A stretch of 15,415 bases of DNA from positions 1 through 15,415 of the forward strand of contig CAMFHW010000034.1 in assembly GCA_945952175.1 (NCBI GenBank), in the 5' to 3' direction. Within the stretch, counting starts at the first letter, position 1. Each line of letters begins with the position of its first letter. Below the pieces are notes generated by a model. That model was given only the letters and a program-made list of their open reading frames with translations, had not been told where the DNA came from and did not search any database. This stretch comes from an uncultured Phenylobacterium sp. GTDB lineage: Bacteria > Pseudomonadota > Alphaproteobacteria > Caulobacterales > Caulobacteraceae. Positions 1 through 8,158 of the stretch are shown here, in pieces. The position numbers were made by a program, and so were the translations under genes.

Positions 1-1
1 G

Positions 2-1480
2 ACCGGCAAGCAGGTCTGGCGCTTCTACACCGCGCCCAATCCGGAGGGGAAACCCGATGGCGCGGCCTCCGACAAGATCATGGCCGAGAAGGCCGCGGCC
101 ACCTGGTCGGACGGCGTCTGGAAGCAGAGCGGCGGCGGGGCGACGATCTGGGATTCGATGGCCTACGACCCGACCCTCGACATCCTCTATCTGGGCGTCG
201 GCAACGGCAGCCCGTGGAACCAGCAGAAGCGCTCGGGCGGCAAGGGCGACAACCTCTTCGTCTCGTCCATCCTGGCCCTGAAGCCGGACACCGGCGAATA
301 TGTCTGGCACTACCAGACGACCCCCGGCGAGAGCTGGGACTATACGGCGACCCAGCACCTGATCCTGGCCGACCTGACGATCGCCGGCCAGCCGCGCAAG
401 GTGATCATGCAGGCGCCGAAGAACGGTTTCTTCTATGTGCTGGACCGGGCCAACGGCCAGCTGATCTCGGCCAAGAACTTCGTGCCGATCACCTGGGCCA
501 GCGGGGTCGATCCCAAGACCGGCCGCCCGGTCGAGAACCCCGGCGCCCGCTATATCGACAAGCCGTCGCTGCAGCTGCCCGGCCCGCTGGGCGCGCACAA
601 CTGGCATCCGATGTCCTTCGACCCGAAGACCGGGCTGGTCTACATCCCCGCCCAGGCCTCGCCCTTCGCCTACACCAACATCAAGGACTTCAAGTACAAG
701 CCCGGCGGCTGGAACGTCGGCACCGACCTGCTGGCCAACGCCCTGCCCGAGGACAAGGCGCAGCTCGCGGGCCTGAAGGCCATGTTCAAGGGCCAGCTCA
801 TCGCCTGGGATCCGGCGACCCAGACGGCCCGCTGGACGGTGGAGCACCCCTACTTCTGGAACGCCGGCGTGGTCTCGACGGCCGGCGGCCTGGTCTTCCA
901 GGGCGCGGGCGAGGGCAAGTTCGTCGCCTATGACGCGGCCACCGGCAAGTCGTTGTGGAGCTACGAGACCACCAACGGCGTGGTCGCCGCGCCCGCCACC
1001 TATGAGATCGACGGCGAGCAGTACGTCGCGGTCATGGTCGGCTACGGCGGCGGCGGCCCGATCTCGGCCTCGGTCCTGCTCGGCAACCAGCCGCGGCTGC
1101 CCGGGCGTCTGATGGTGTTCAAGCTCGGCGGCACGGCCACGGCCAAGCCCTACGACATCCCCAAGGTTCCTCCCCTCGACCTGACGAAGGTGACCACCAC
1201 GGGCGACGCGAAGAAGGGCTTCGCGGTGTTCCACGAGAACTGCCAAGTCTGCCACGGCCCGAACGCCTCGGGCACCTACCTGCCCGACCTCAAGCGCTCG
1301 CAGATGCTGCTGACCGCCGACAACTTCCACTCGGTGGTGATCGACGGGGTCCGCCAGCACAGCGGCATGGCCAGCTTCTCGCGGTTCATCTCGGCCGGGG
1401 ATGCGGAGGACATCCGCGCCTACATCATCAGCGAGGCGAAGAAGGGCCAGGCCGCCGGCGCGGCCACCGGCGGGAAGTAA
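2..1480 (+). CDS. Quinohemoprotein (PQQ, haem c) alcohol dehydrogenase, 5'-truncated by window edge
   Basis: The frame is open from base 2 to the TAA at 1478-1480, giving 492 visible residues with no start in the window. It is the C-terminal part of a PQQ-dependent alcohol dehydrogenase that oxidises alcohols in the periplasm and passes electrons through PQQ to a fused cytochrome c. The propeller carries GNGSPW (Asn68 of the fragment, expected Ca2+ ligand), SWDYTATQ (Asp113, expected catalytic base) and APKNGFFYVLDR. A C-terminal cytochrome domain has CQVCH (Cys414, Cys417, His418) and a likely axial Met456. The Asn-Asp spacing of 45 and the blocks GAHNWHPMSF and WNAGVVSTAGGLVFQG match type II quinohemoprotein alcohol dehydrogenases as I remember them. 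About 195 residues, including signal peptide and the Glu Ca2+ ligand, should lie upstream. Thr115 occupies the position where lanthanide-dependent enzymes carry an extra Asp, so Ca2+ use is inferred. The exact alcohol substrate cannot be told. Confidence 0.95.
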   Translation, partial: TGKQVWRFYTAPNPEGKPDGAASDKIMAEKAAATWSDGVWKQSGGGATIWDSMAYDPTLDILYLGVGNGSPWNQQKRSGGKGDNLFVSSILALKPDTGEYVWHYQTTPGESWDYTATQHLILADLTIAGQPRKVIMQAPKNGFFYVLDRANGQLISAKNFVPITWASGVDPKTGRPVENPGARYIDKPSLQLPGPLGAHNWHPMSFDPKTGLVYIPAQASPFAYTNIKDFKYKPGGWNVGTDLLANALPEDKAQLAGLKAMFKGQLIAWDPATQTARWTVEHPYFWNAGVVSTAGGLVFQGAGEGKFVAYDAATGKSLWSYETTNGVVAAPATYEIDGEQYVAVMVGYGGGGPISASVLLGNQPRLPGRLMVFKLGGTATAKPYDIPKVPPLDLTKVTTTGDAKKGFAVFHENCQVCHGPNASGTYLPDLKRSQMLLTADNFHSVVIDGVRQHSGMASFSRFISAGDAEDIRAYIISEAKKGQAAGAATGGK

Positions 1481-1490
1481 TCCGCAGGGC

Positions 1491-1526
1491 CATCCCGGCC
1501 GCGGCCGACGCCGAAGCCGGGATGAC
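1491..1526. terminator. Hairpin between convergent genes; possible bidirectional terminator, repeat-related
   Basis: A perfect 9-bp inverted repeat, CATCCCGGC (1491-1499) and GCCGGGATG (1516-1524), has a 16-nt GC-rich loop. It fills most of the 57-nt gap between the dehydrogenase stop and the rocD stop, where a bidirectional terminator is expected. There is no T-run on either side, so intrinsic termination is uncertain. Read on the minus strand it begins GTCATCCCGG, the same start as the repeat units at 13405-13522, so it may be a degenerate member of that repeat family. Confidence 0.5.
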
Positions 1527-1537
1527 GCCTTGGAGCA

Positions 1538-2767
<1,230 letters not shown>

Positions 2768-2774
2768 GCGGGGG

Positions 2775-2781
2775 CTCCTTA
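2775..2781 (-). promoter_or_regulatory. rocD ribosome binding site fused to upstream stop codon
   Basis: On the minus strand the sequence reads TAAGGAG: the TAA stop of the upstream gene (2781-2779) is the first part of the AAGGAG Shine-Dalgarno of rocD (2780-2775), 7 nt before its ATG. Ribosomes ending the first gene finish on the binding site of the second, which suggests translational coupling. Confidence 0.8.
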
Positions 2782-3636
2782 GGCTCGGGCGAGGGTGGGC
2801 TGGGAGACGAGGTCGAGGCGCAGGGTCATGCAGAAGGCCGCGCCGCCGGAGAGGATGAAGGGGTCGAGATCGACCTCGACGACACGGTAGCCGCGGGCCT
2901 CCAGGCGCTGGCGCAGGGCGGCCGGCGCGCGGGCCATGATCACGCTGCGGCCGAGGCAGACGGCGTTGACGCAGAAGGCCGCGGCGTCTTCCTCGGTCGC
3001 CACGATCCGCTGGGCGGGCGCGACATGGGCCTCGATGCGGGCCAGGGCCTCGGCCGAGAAGGCCGGTGGATAGTAGAGCACCTCGCCGCCGCTCAGCGGC
3101 CGGAAGCAGGTGTCCAGGTGGTAGAACTGCGGGGTCGCGAGCTCGAGGGCGACCACCGTCCTGCCGAAGGTCCTGGCGATGACGTCGCCGGCCTCGCGGC
3201 TGGAGCGCGGGCCATGGCCGGTCCAGAACAGCTGGCGGGTCTCGTCCCACAGGCCGTCGCCGGCGCCTTCATGGGTCAGGCCGGCCGGCAGCTCGACGAT
3301 CTCGGAGATCAGGCCACGGGCCGCCAGGCGTTCGAACGCGGCGCGGAAGGGGGCTTCCTCGCCCCGGCGCTCGGGGCAGCGGAAGCGGGCCATCAGGGCC
3401 TTGCCGTCCAGCACCACGGCGGCGTTGGCGGGGAAGACCAGGTCCGGCAGGCCGGGCTCGGCCGGGACCATGGTCACCTCGCCGCCGGCGGCCTCCAGCG
3501 CCCGGCGCAGGGCGGCGGAGGCGGCGACCGCCTCGGCCTTGCGGTGGCCGGCCCAGGCGTCGGGGCGCATCCAGGGATTGATGACGTAGCTGACGTCGAA
3601 CTCCGAAGGATCGGTCATCAGGAACTGAGGGCGCAT
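2779..3636 (-). CDS. Arginine dihydrolase / DDAH-family amidinohydrolase (ArgZ-like)
   Basis: 285 residues with the pentein-fold signature of guanidino-group hydrolases. Visible catalytic elements are PDLVFPANA (Asn71), HEGAGD (Glu123, Asp127), FYHLDTCF (His173) and GGAAFCMTL (nucleophile Cys269). The N-terminal block FDVSYVINPWM and the matching position of the Asn resemble the cyanobacterial arginine dihydrolase domain (ArgZ/AgrE), which turns arginine into ornithine, ammonia and CO2. Many annotations call this family dimethylarginine dimethylaminohydrolase. Being next to rocD favours ornithine, not citrulline, as product; that is inference. ATG 3636 is preferred: GAAGG lies about 5 nt upstream and the family begins near MRPQFLMTDPSEFD. 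A longer reading from 3717 would add 27 residues with no family character. It is the first gene of an operon with rocD, divergent from the Lrp-type gene. Confidence 0.85.
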   Translation of the reverse strand: MRPQFLMTDPSEFDVSYVINPWMRPDAWAGHRKAEAVAASAALRRALEAAGGEVTMVPAEPGLPDLVFPANAAVVLDGKALMARFRCPERRGEEAPFRAAFERLAARGLISEIVELPAGLTHEGAGDGLWDETRQLFWTGHGPRSSREAGDVIARTFGRTVVALELATPQFYHLDTCFRPLSGGEVLYYPPAFSAEALARIEAHVAPAQRIVATEEDAAAFCVNAVCLGRSVIMARAPAALRQRLEARGYRVVEVDLDPFILSGGAAFCMTLRLDLVSQPTLARA

Positions 3637-3709
3637 GGGACCTTCAGGCGGTTGTTGAAGTGGTCCCCAGAGGTTCGAACCGGGCGGCGCTAGCGAAAAG
3701 TCCCCAGCA

Positions 3710-3718
3710 TGGTACAAT
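3710..3718 (+). promoter_or_regulatory. Candidate extended -10 promoter for the Lrp-type gene
   Basis: TGGTACAAT is a TGn extension followed by TACAAT, five of six matches to the -10 consensus. It lies about 40 nt upstream of the ATG at 3759. No good -35 is seen 17 bp upstream, as is common for extended -10 promoters. Transcription would start near 3725, just before the dyad at 3732-3744. This is pattern matching only. Confidence 0.35.
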
Positions 3719-3731
3719 TTGCGGGAAAGAT

Positions 3732-3744
3732 TGACGTTTCGTCA
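3732..3744. promoter_or_regulatory. Dyad TGACG-TTT-CGTCA, candidate Lrp-type operator
   Basis: A perfect inverted repeat with 5-bp arms and an AT-rich 3-bp centre lies in the 122-bp region between the divergent arginine operon and its likely regulator. Lrp/AsnC proteins often bind such dyads in the divergent region and control both their own gene and the neighbour. Its position just downstream of the candidate promoter start would suit autoregulation. An 8-nt direct repeat GTCCCCAG (3663-3670 and 3700-3707) is in the same gap. Confidence 0.4.
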
Positions 3745-3758
3745 GAAGGTGTTGGCGA

Positions 3759-4181
3759 ATGGACGAACTGGACCGGCGGCTCCTGGCCCTGCTGCGAATC
3801 GACGCCCGGGCGGCGGCCTCGAAGCTGGCGGCGGAGCTGAAGGTCAGTCGCGGGACGGTGCAGAACCGCATCGACCGGATGCTGGCGCGCGGCGCTATCC
3901 AGGGCTTCACGGTGCGCCTGCGCCCCGACATCGAGGCCGACCGGGTCCGCGCGGTGATGTGCATCGAGATCAAGGGCGAGCGCTCGGGCGCGGTGGTGAA
4001 GGCCCTGCGCGGCCTGCCGGAAGTGGCGGCCATCCACACCACCAACGGCCGCTGGGACCTAGTGGCCGAACTCGACACCGAGAACCTCCCGGCCTTCAGC
4101 CGCACCCTGGACGAGATCCGCCGCATCGAGGGCATCGCGGCGACCGAGACCAACCTGCTGCTCTCCAGCCACCCGACCTGA
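3759..4181 (+). CDS. Lrp/AsnC-family transcriptional regulator
   Basis: 140 residues, close to the usual 145-165 for the family. The N-terminal winged helix-turn-helix spans about residues 2-50 (LDRRLLALLRIDARAA, then SRGTVQNRIDRM as recognition helix). A RAM/AsnC ligand-binding domain follows from about 62 to 135, with VMCIEIKG, the turn TTNGRWDLVAELD and the final strand ETNLLLSS. The ATG at 3759 has AAGGTG 7 nt upstream (3746-3751). These proteins bind amino acids and switch multimeric state on DNA. The gene is divergent from the arginine dihydrolase-like/rocD operon, so I infer it regulates that operon in response to arginine or ornithine. The effector is not shown by the sequence. Confidence 0.92.
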   Translation: MDELDRRLLALLRIDARAAASKLAAELKVSRGTVQNRIDRMLARGAIQGFTVRLRPDIEADRVRAVMCIEIKGERSGAVVKALRGLPEVAAIHTTNGRWDLVAELDTENLPAFSRTLDEIRRIEGIAATETNLLLSSHPT

Positions 4182-4205
4182 CGCCCCGAACGAACTGTCA
4201 CGAAA

Positions 4206-4227
4206 GTCGCGCATGGGGTTTCGCGAC
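4206..4227. other. Small inverted repeat between the Lrp-type gene and the phosphodiesterase gene
   Basis: GTCGCG (4206-4211) and CGCGAC (4222-4227) are perfect 6-bp arms around a 10-nt spacer. An overlapping alternative pairing, CGAAA (4201-4205) with TTTCG (4219-4223), is also possible. The hairpin lies 25 nt after the regulator stop and 33 nt before the next start. It could be a weak terminator or leader hairpin; there is no T-run. Confidence 0.25.
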
Positions 4228-4260
4228 CGCGGCCGGCGCCGTGGAAATCGGGGACCTTCG

Positions 4261-6084
4261 ATGTTCGACTTCCGCCGCGCGGCCCTCGCCCTCGCCCTCG
4301 GCCTTTGCGCCGCCGCGCCCGCCGCCGCCCAGCCGCACAATGTGATCATCTTCGTGGCCGACGGCCTGCGCTCGAAGATCGTGACGCCGGAGACCGCGCC
4401 GGCCCTGGCGGCGGTGCGCTCGGAAGGCGTCGACTTCAAGAACAGCCACTCCCTGTTCCCGACCGTGACCACGCCCAACGCCTCGGCGATCGCCACCGGC
4501 CACCGGCTGGGCGACACCGGCGACTTCGGCAACACCATCTATGTGGGCAAGCCCTTCCCGCCGCCTTTCGTCTCGCCGCTGGCGGGCCTGGAGGACGACG
4601 ACGTCCTCGGCCTGATGAACGCGCGGTTCGGCGGCAACTACCTGAACGAGACGAGCCTGCTGCAGGCGGCCGACGCGGCCGGCTATTCCACGGCGGTGGT
4701 CGGCAAGCTCGGCCCCGCCGCCGTCCAGGCGGTGACCGCCCGCGAGGGCAAGGGGACCATCGTCATCGACGACTCCACCGGCTGGTCCAAGGACTTCGGC
4801 GCCCTGCCGCTCGATCCCGAGGTGGCCGCGGCGATCAAGGCCGCCGGCCTCGCCAAGACGACGCCCGATCGGGGCCTGAACACCTGGGGCGGCGCCTACA
4901 ACATGCCGGGCGTGCAGATCGCCAATGTCGACCAGCAGGCGTGGTTCACGGCCGTGGCCACCAAGGTGCTGCTGCCGCGCTTCAAGGCCGCAGGCAAGCC
5001 GTTCGTCCTGGTCGTCTGGTCGCGCGACCCGGACGGCACCCAGCACAACACCGGCGACAGCCTCAATGCGCTGACCCCCGGCATCAACGGCCCGACCAGC
5101 CTGGCGGCGATCCGCAACGCCTCGGACAATCTGGGCGCCATCCGCGCGGCGCTGAAGGAGCTCGGCCTGGAAGGCGACACCAATGTGATCGTCACCGCCG
5201 ATCACGGTTTCTCGACCATGAGCCGCGAGGCCCCGACCAGCGCCTCGTCCAAGTTCCGCTATCCCGACGTGGTCCCGGGCTTCATCCCGCCGGGCTTCCT
5301 GGCGATCGACATGGCCCAGGCGCTCGGCCTGCCGCTCAACGACGGCGCGGGCCTGCCGGTCGATCCCAAGCAGGGCTTCTATCCCAAGCGCGGCGCCCTG
5401 CTCGGCAAGGACGCCAAGGCGCCGGAGGTGGTGATCGCCCCCAATGGCGGCGCCAGCCTGGTCTATCTGCCCGGCGCGGACCCCGCCGCCATGGCGCGCA
5501 GGGTGGTGGGCTTCCTGACCGCCCAGGACTATGTCGGGGCCATCTTCGTGCGCGATGCGCTGGGCCCGATCCCCGGCGCCTTGCCGACCAGCGCGGTGGG
5601 CCTGGCGGGCTCGGCGGTGACGCCGGCTCCGGACATCGTGGTCAGCTTCAAGAGCTTCGACACCGGCTGCGGCGATCCGGAGCTCTGCGGCGTCGAGATC
5701 GCCGACACCGAGCAGCAGCACGGCCAGGGCATCCACGGGAGCTTCGGCCGCCAGGACACCCACAACTTCATGGCCGCCGTCGGACCCGACTTCAAGGCGG
5801 GCTTCGTCGACCCCTCGCCGGTCAGCAACGCCGACTGGAACCCGACCCTGTCGCACCTGCTGGGCCTGACCATCGCGCCCAAGGGCAAGGAAGTGGGGCG
5901 GGTGATGGGCGAGGCCCTCGTCGCCGACGGCGCCCCGCGCCCCGTCGAGGCCCGCTCGATCCGCTCCGAGCCGGCGGCCAACGGCTTCTTCACCCAGCTC
6001 GACAGCCAGCACGTCGGCGCGACGCCCTATTTCGACGCCGCCGGCATGCCGGGCCGCACGCTTGGGCTGAAGGTCGAACCCTAG
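4261..6084 (+). CDS. Secreted phosphodiesterase/nucleotide pyrophosphatase-like protein, alkaline phosphatase superfamily
   Basis: 607 residues, exported by a signal peptide (FRRAALALALGLCAAAPAAA, likely cut after Ala23 before QPHN). The two-metal site of nucleotide pyrophosphatase/phosphodiesterases is complete: Asp34 (FVADGLR), nucleophile Thr70 (FPTVTTPNAS), Asp258 and His262 (DPDGTQH), Asp314-His315 (TADHGF) and His492 (GIHGSFG). It should hydrolyse phosphodiester or phosphonate bonds on a periplasmic or extracellular substrate that cannot be named. It is longer than typical bacterial NPPs (about 400-450), with an added segment at roughly residues 320-440. The ATG at 4261 is preferred over 4213 because it opens the signal peptide directly and GGGGA lies 6 nt upstream. 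It follows the Lrp-type gene by 79 nt with no obvious functional link. Confidence 0.88.
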   Translation: MFDFRRAALALALGLCAAAPAAAQPHNVIIFVADGLRSKIVTPETAPALAAVRSEGVDFKNSHSLFPTVTTPNASAIATGHRLGDTGDFGNTIYVGKPFPPPFVSPLAGLEDDDVLGLMNARFGGNYLNETSLLQAADAAGYSTAVVGKLGPAAVQAVTAREGKGTIVIDDSTGWSKDFGALPLDPEVAAAIKAAGLAKTTPDRGLNTWGGAYNMPGVQIANVDQQAWFTAVATKVLLPRFKAAGKPFVLVVWSRDPDGTQHNTGDSLNALTPGINGPTSLAAIRNASDNLGAIRAALKELGLEGDTNVIVTADHGFSTMSREAPTSASSKFRYPDVVPGFIPPGFLAIDMAQALGLPLNDGAGLPVDPKQGFYPKRGALLGKDAKAPEVVIAPNGGASLVYLPGADPAAMARRVVGFLTAQDYVGAIFVRDALGPIPGALPTSAVGLAGSAVTPAPDIVVSFKSFDTGCGDPELCGVEIADTEQQHGQGIHGSFGRQDTHNFMAAVGPDFKAGFVDPSPVSNADWNPTLSHLLGLTIAPKGKEVGRVMGEALVADGAPRPVEARSIRSEPAANGFFTQLDSQHVGATPYFDAAGMPGRTLGLKVEP

Positions 6085-6118
6085 CTATTTCCGGATGAGT
6101 AAAGAAGAAGCATACCGG

Positions 6119-6131
6119 CGTTCGAAGAACG
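6119..6131. other. Short hairpin after the phosphodiesterase gene
   Basis: CGTTC-GAA-GAACG forms a 5-bp stem with a 3-nt loop, 35 nt after the stop. An A-rich, not T-rich, tract follows on the plus strand, so it is a poor intrinsic terminator. It marks the start of the clearly AT-richer gap before the chemoreceptor gene. Confidence 0.2.
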
Positions 6132-6152
6132 AAATATCGAAAAACAAGCTGC

Positions 6153-6172
6153 ACTCAAGCTGAGTATACTCA
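6153..6172. promoter_or_regulatory. Three alternating ACTCA/TGAGT half-sites with a 12-bp palindrome; candidate operator/promoter
   Basis: ACTCA (6153-6157), TGAGT (6161-6165) and ACTCA (6168-6172) lie within 20 bp. The last two form the perfect palindrome TGAGTATACTCA (6161-6172), and the first two a dyad with spacer AGC. CAAGCTG is also directly repeated 11 bp apart (6145-6151, 6156-6162), one helical turn. TATACT (6165-6170) inside the palindrome matches five of six -10 positions, but no -35 is convincing. The cluster lies about 110 bp before the chemoreceptor start in an AT-rich gap, so control of that gene is plausible. Confidence 0.4.
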
Positions 6173-6281
6173 AATAGATCAGGGGTAATCGAACCTTAAT
6201 TCCCAGCCCGATACAGCGGGCAGATCTGCAAGCTCGAACCCGCCGGGCGCGAGTCGGGCCGTCGAAGGGGATGATGGCGAG

Positions 6282-8156
6282 ATGACGATCAAGGCGCGGC
6301 TGCTGACCTGCCTTTTCCTGTTGGCGTTCGGCATGGCGGCGATCGGCCTGACAGGCTGGATTTCCAACGGCCTCGCGGCGAAGCGCATGGCCTCGGTGCT
6401 GGCCGACCGGGTGGCGCCGATGGACCAGCTCAATACGGTGAGCGACTCCTACGCCGTGAACATCGTCGACGCCGCGCACAAGGCGGCCGGCGGCCTCGAA
6501 ACGCCGGACGAGGCGCTGAGCCAGGTCACCGAGGCCCGCGCGCGGATCGAGCGCGAGTGGAACGACTACAACAGCACCCAAATGACCGACGAGGAGCTGC
6601 AGCTCATCGCCAAGGCCAAGGCCGACATGCCGCGGGCCAACGCCGCCATCGACGAACTGCAGGCGCTACTCAAGGCGCGCGACATTCCCGGCCTCCAGGC
6701 CTTCACGTCGCAGAAGCTCTATCCGGCCATCGATCCGGTCAGCGCCAGCGTCGACGCGCTGCTCGAGCTGCAGCTCAAGGTCGCGCGGGAGGACGGCGTC
6801 GAGGCGGCCAAGGAAGCGAAGATCGCCATGGCGGTCCTGGCGGTGGTCATGCTCGCCGCGGGCGGCCTGTTCATCTTCGTGGCCAACACCATCGTGCGAA
6901 AGGTCAGCCGGCCCCTGGTCGACATGGCCGGCGTGATGCGCGCCCTGGCCAACGGCGACAACAGCGTCCGCATCCCCGGCGCCGATCGTCCCGACGAGAT
7001 CGGCCAGATGGCCGGCGCGGTGCAGGTGTTCAAGGACAACGCGCTCGCCAAGATCAAGGCCGACGCCGAGGCCGAGGCGGCCAAGGCCCAGGCCGAACGC
7101 GACCGGCAGGCGGCCGCCGCCGCCGCCATCGCCGAAGAGCAGACCCTGGTGGTGCGCACCTTCGGCGCGGCCCTGTCGCGGCTGGCCAGCGGCGACCTGA
7201 CGCACCAGGTGCCGGCCGACATCCCGTCGGCCTATGCCGAGCTGCGCGACAACTTCAATTCGGCGCTCGCCAAGCTGCAGGAGACCATGCGGGTGATCCT
7301 GGGCAACGCCGGCTCGATCCGCTCGGGCAGCCAGCAGATCACCGTCGCCTCCGACGACCTGGCCAAGCGCACCGAACAGCAGGCGGCCGGCCTGGAGGAG
7401 ACCGCCGCGGCCCTCGACGAGATCACCGTCACGGTGCGCAAGACCGCCAAGGGCGCCCGCGAGGCGCGCGAGGTGGTGGCTTCGGCCCAGTCCGGCGCCG
7501 TGGCCTCCGGCGAGGTGGTGCGCAAGGCCGTCGAGGCCATGGCCGCCATCGAGACCTCGGCCCAGCAGATCAGCCAGATCATCGGGGTGATCGACGAGAT
7601 CGCCTTCCAGACCAACCTGCTGGCCCTGAACGCGGGCGTCGAAGCCGCCCGCGCCGGGGACGCGGGCAAGGGCTTCGCGGTCGTCGCCTCCGAAGTGCGG
7701 GCCCTGGCCCAGCGCTCGGCCGAAGCGGCCAAGGAGATCAAGACCCTGATCTCGGCCTCGACCCAGCAGGTCGACGCGGGCGTGCATCTGGTCGGCGAGA
7801 CCGGCAAGGCGCTGGAGCGCATCCTGGCCGAGGTCAGCCAGATCAACGGCCTGGTCAGCGAGATCGCCGCCTCGGCCCAGGAACAGTCGACCGGGCTCCA
7901 CCAGGTGAACACCGCCGTCAACCAGATGGACCAGGTGACCCAGCAGAACGCCGCCATGGTGGAGGAGAGCACCGCCGCCAGCCATTCGCTGTCGCGCGAG
8001 GCCGACAATCTCAACGAGCTGATGGCCCAGTTCCGGGTCTCGGGCTCGGCCCCCGCCACGGCCCCGGTCCGTAGCCCCGCGCCGCGCGCCGCCGCGGCGC
8101 GGATGATCACCACCCGGCAGGCCAAGCCCGCGGCCGACGAGTGGGAGGAGTTCTGA
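6282..8156 (+). CDS. Methyl-accepting chemotaxis protein (transmembrane chemoreceptor)
   Basis: 624 residues. TM1 is about residues 7-28 (LLTCLFLLAFGMAAIGLTGW), a helical periplasmic sensor about 30-180 (four-helix-bundle type by length and heptad look), and TM2 about 181-201. A HAMP domain follows at about 202-257, then an Ala/Glu-rich coiled linker and a second HAMP-like segment near 287-330 (LASGDLTHQVPAD). The signalling domain has the conserved hairpin tip EIAFQTNLLALNAGVEAAR at 439-457. The ligand is unknown. The C-terminus EWEEF resembles the CheR/CheB-tethering pentapeptide (NWETF type), implying adaptation by methylation. ATG 6282 has GAAGGGGA about 10 nt upstream; nearby ATGs at 6271 and 6274 are out of frame. 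cheW follows after 2 nt, so receptor and coupling protein are made together. Confidence 0.97.
   Translation: MTIKARLLTCLFLLAFGMAAIGLTGWISNGLAAKRMASVLADRVAPMDQLNTVSDSYAVNIVDAAHKAAGGLETPDEALSQVTEARARIEREWNDYNSTQMTDEELQLIAKAKADMPRANAAIDELQALLKARDIPGLQAFTSQKLYPAIDPVSASVDALLELQLKVAREDGVEAAKEAKIAMAVLAVVMLAAGGLFIFVANTIVRKVSRPLVDMAGVMRALANGDNSVRIPGADRPDEIGQMAGAVQVFKDNALAKIKADAEAEAAKAQAERDRQAAAAAAIAEEQTLVVRTFGAALSRLASGDLTHQVPADIPSAYAELRDNFNSALAKLQETMRVILGNAGSIRSGSQQITVASDDLAKRTEQQAAGLEETAAALDEITVTVRKTAKGAREAREVVASAQSGAVASGEVVRKAVEAMAAIETSAQQISQIIGVIDEIAFQTNLLALNAGVEAARAGDAGKGFAVVASEVRALAQRSAEAAKEIKTLISASTQQVDAGVHLVGETGKALERILAEVSQINGLVSEIAASAQEQSTGLHQVNTAVNQMDQVTQQNAAMVEESTAASHSLSREADNLNELMAQFRVSGSAPATAPVRSPAPRAAAARMITTRQAKPAADEWEEF
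8143..8150 (+). promoter_or_regulatory. cheW Shine-Dalgarno inside the receptor's last codons
   Basis: GGGAGGAG ends 8 nt before the cheW ATG at 8159. It is made by the codons for Trp-Glu-Glu of the receptor's C-terminal EWEEF, so the CheR-docking-like tail and the cheW ribosome binding site share the same bases. Confidence 0.75.
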
Positions 8157-8158
8157 CC

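Noticed and set aside
3637..3717. 27-residue N-terminal extension of the dihydrolase-like protein from ATG 3717
   Set aside because: The extension has no family similarity, occupies the likely regulatory gap, and the ATG at 3636 has its own ribosome site.
3731..3737. TTGACGT as a Caulobacter-type -35 box for the Lrp-type gene
   Set aside because: No GCTANAWC-like -10 follows at proper spacing before the ATG at 3759; the hexamer is better explained as part of the dyad.
4198..6012. Long open frame (604 residues) on the minus strand opposite the phosphodiesterase gene
   Set aside because: Low-complexity Arg/Gly/Ala/His-rich translation with no domain; shadow of a GC-rich gene. The plus strand has a signal peptide and complete catalytic motifs.
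6196..6199. Possible CtrA site (TTAA half) before the chemoreceptor gene
   Set aside because: Only one TTAA half-site is present; no second TTAA at the required 7-nt spacing.
8141..8158. Earlier CheW start at 8141
   Set aside because: It would overlap the receptor's final codons and occupy the strong ribosome site that serves the ATG at 8159.
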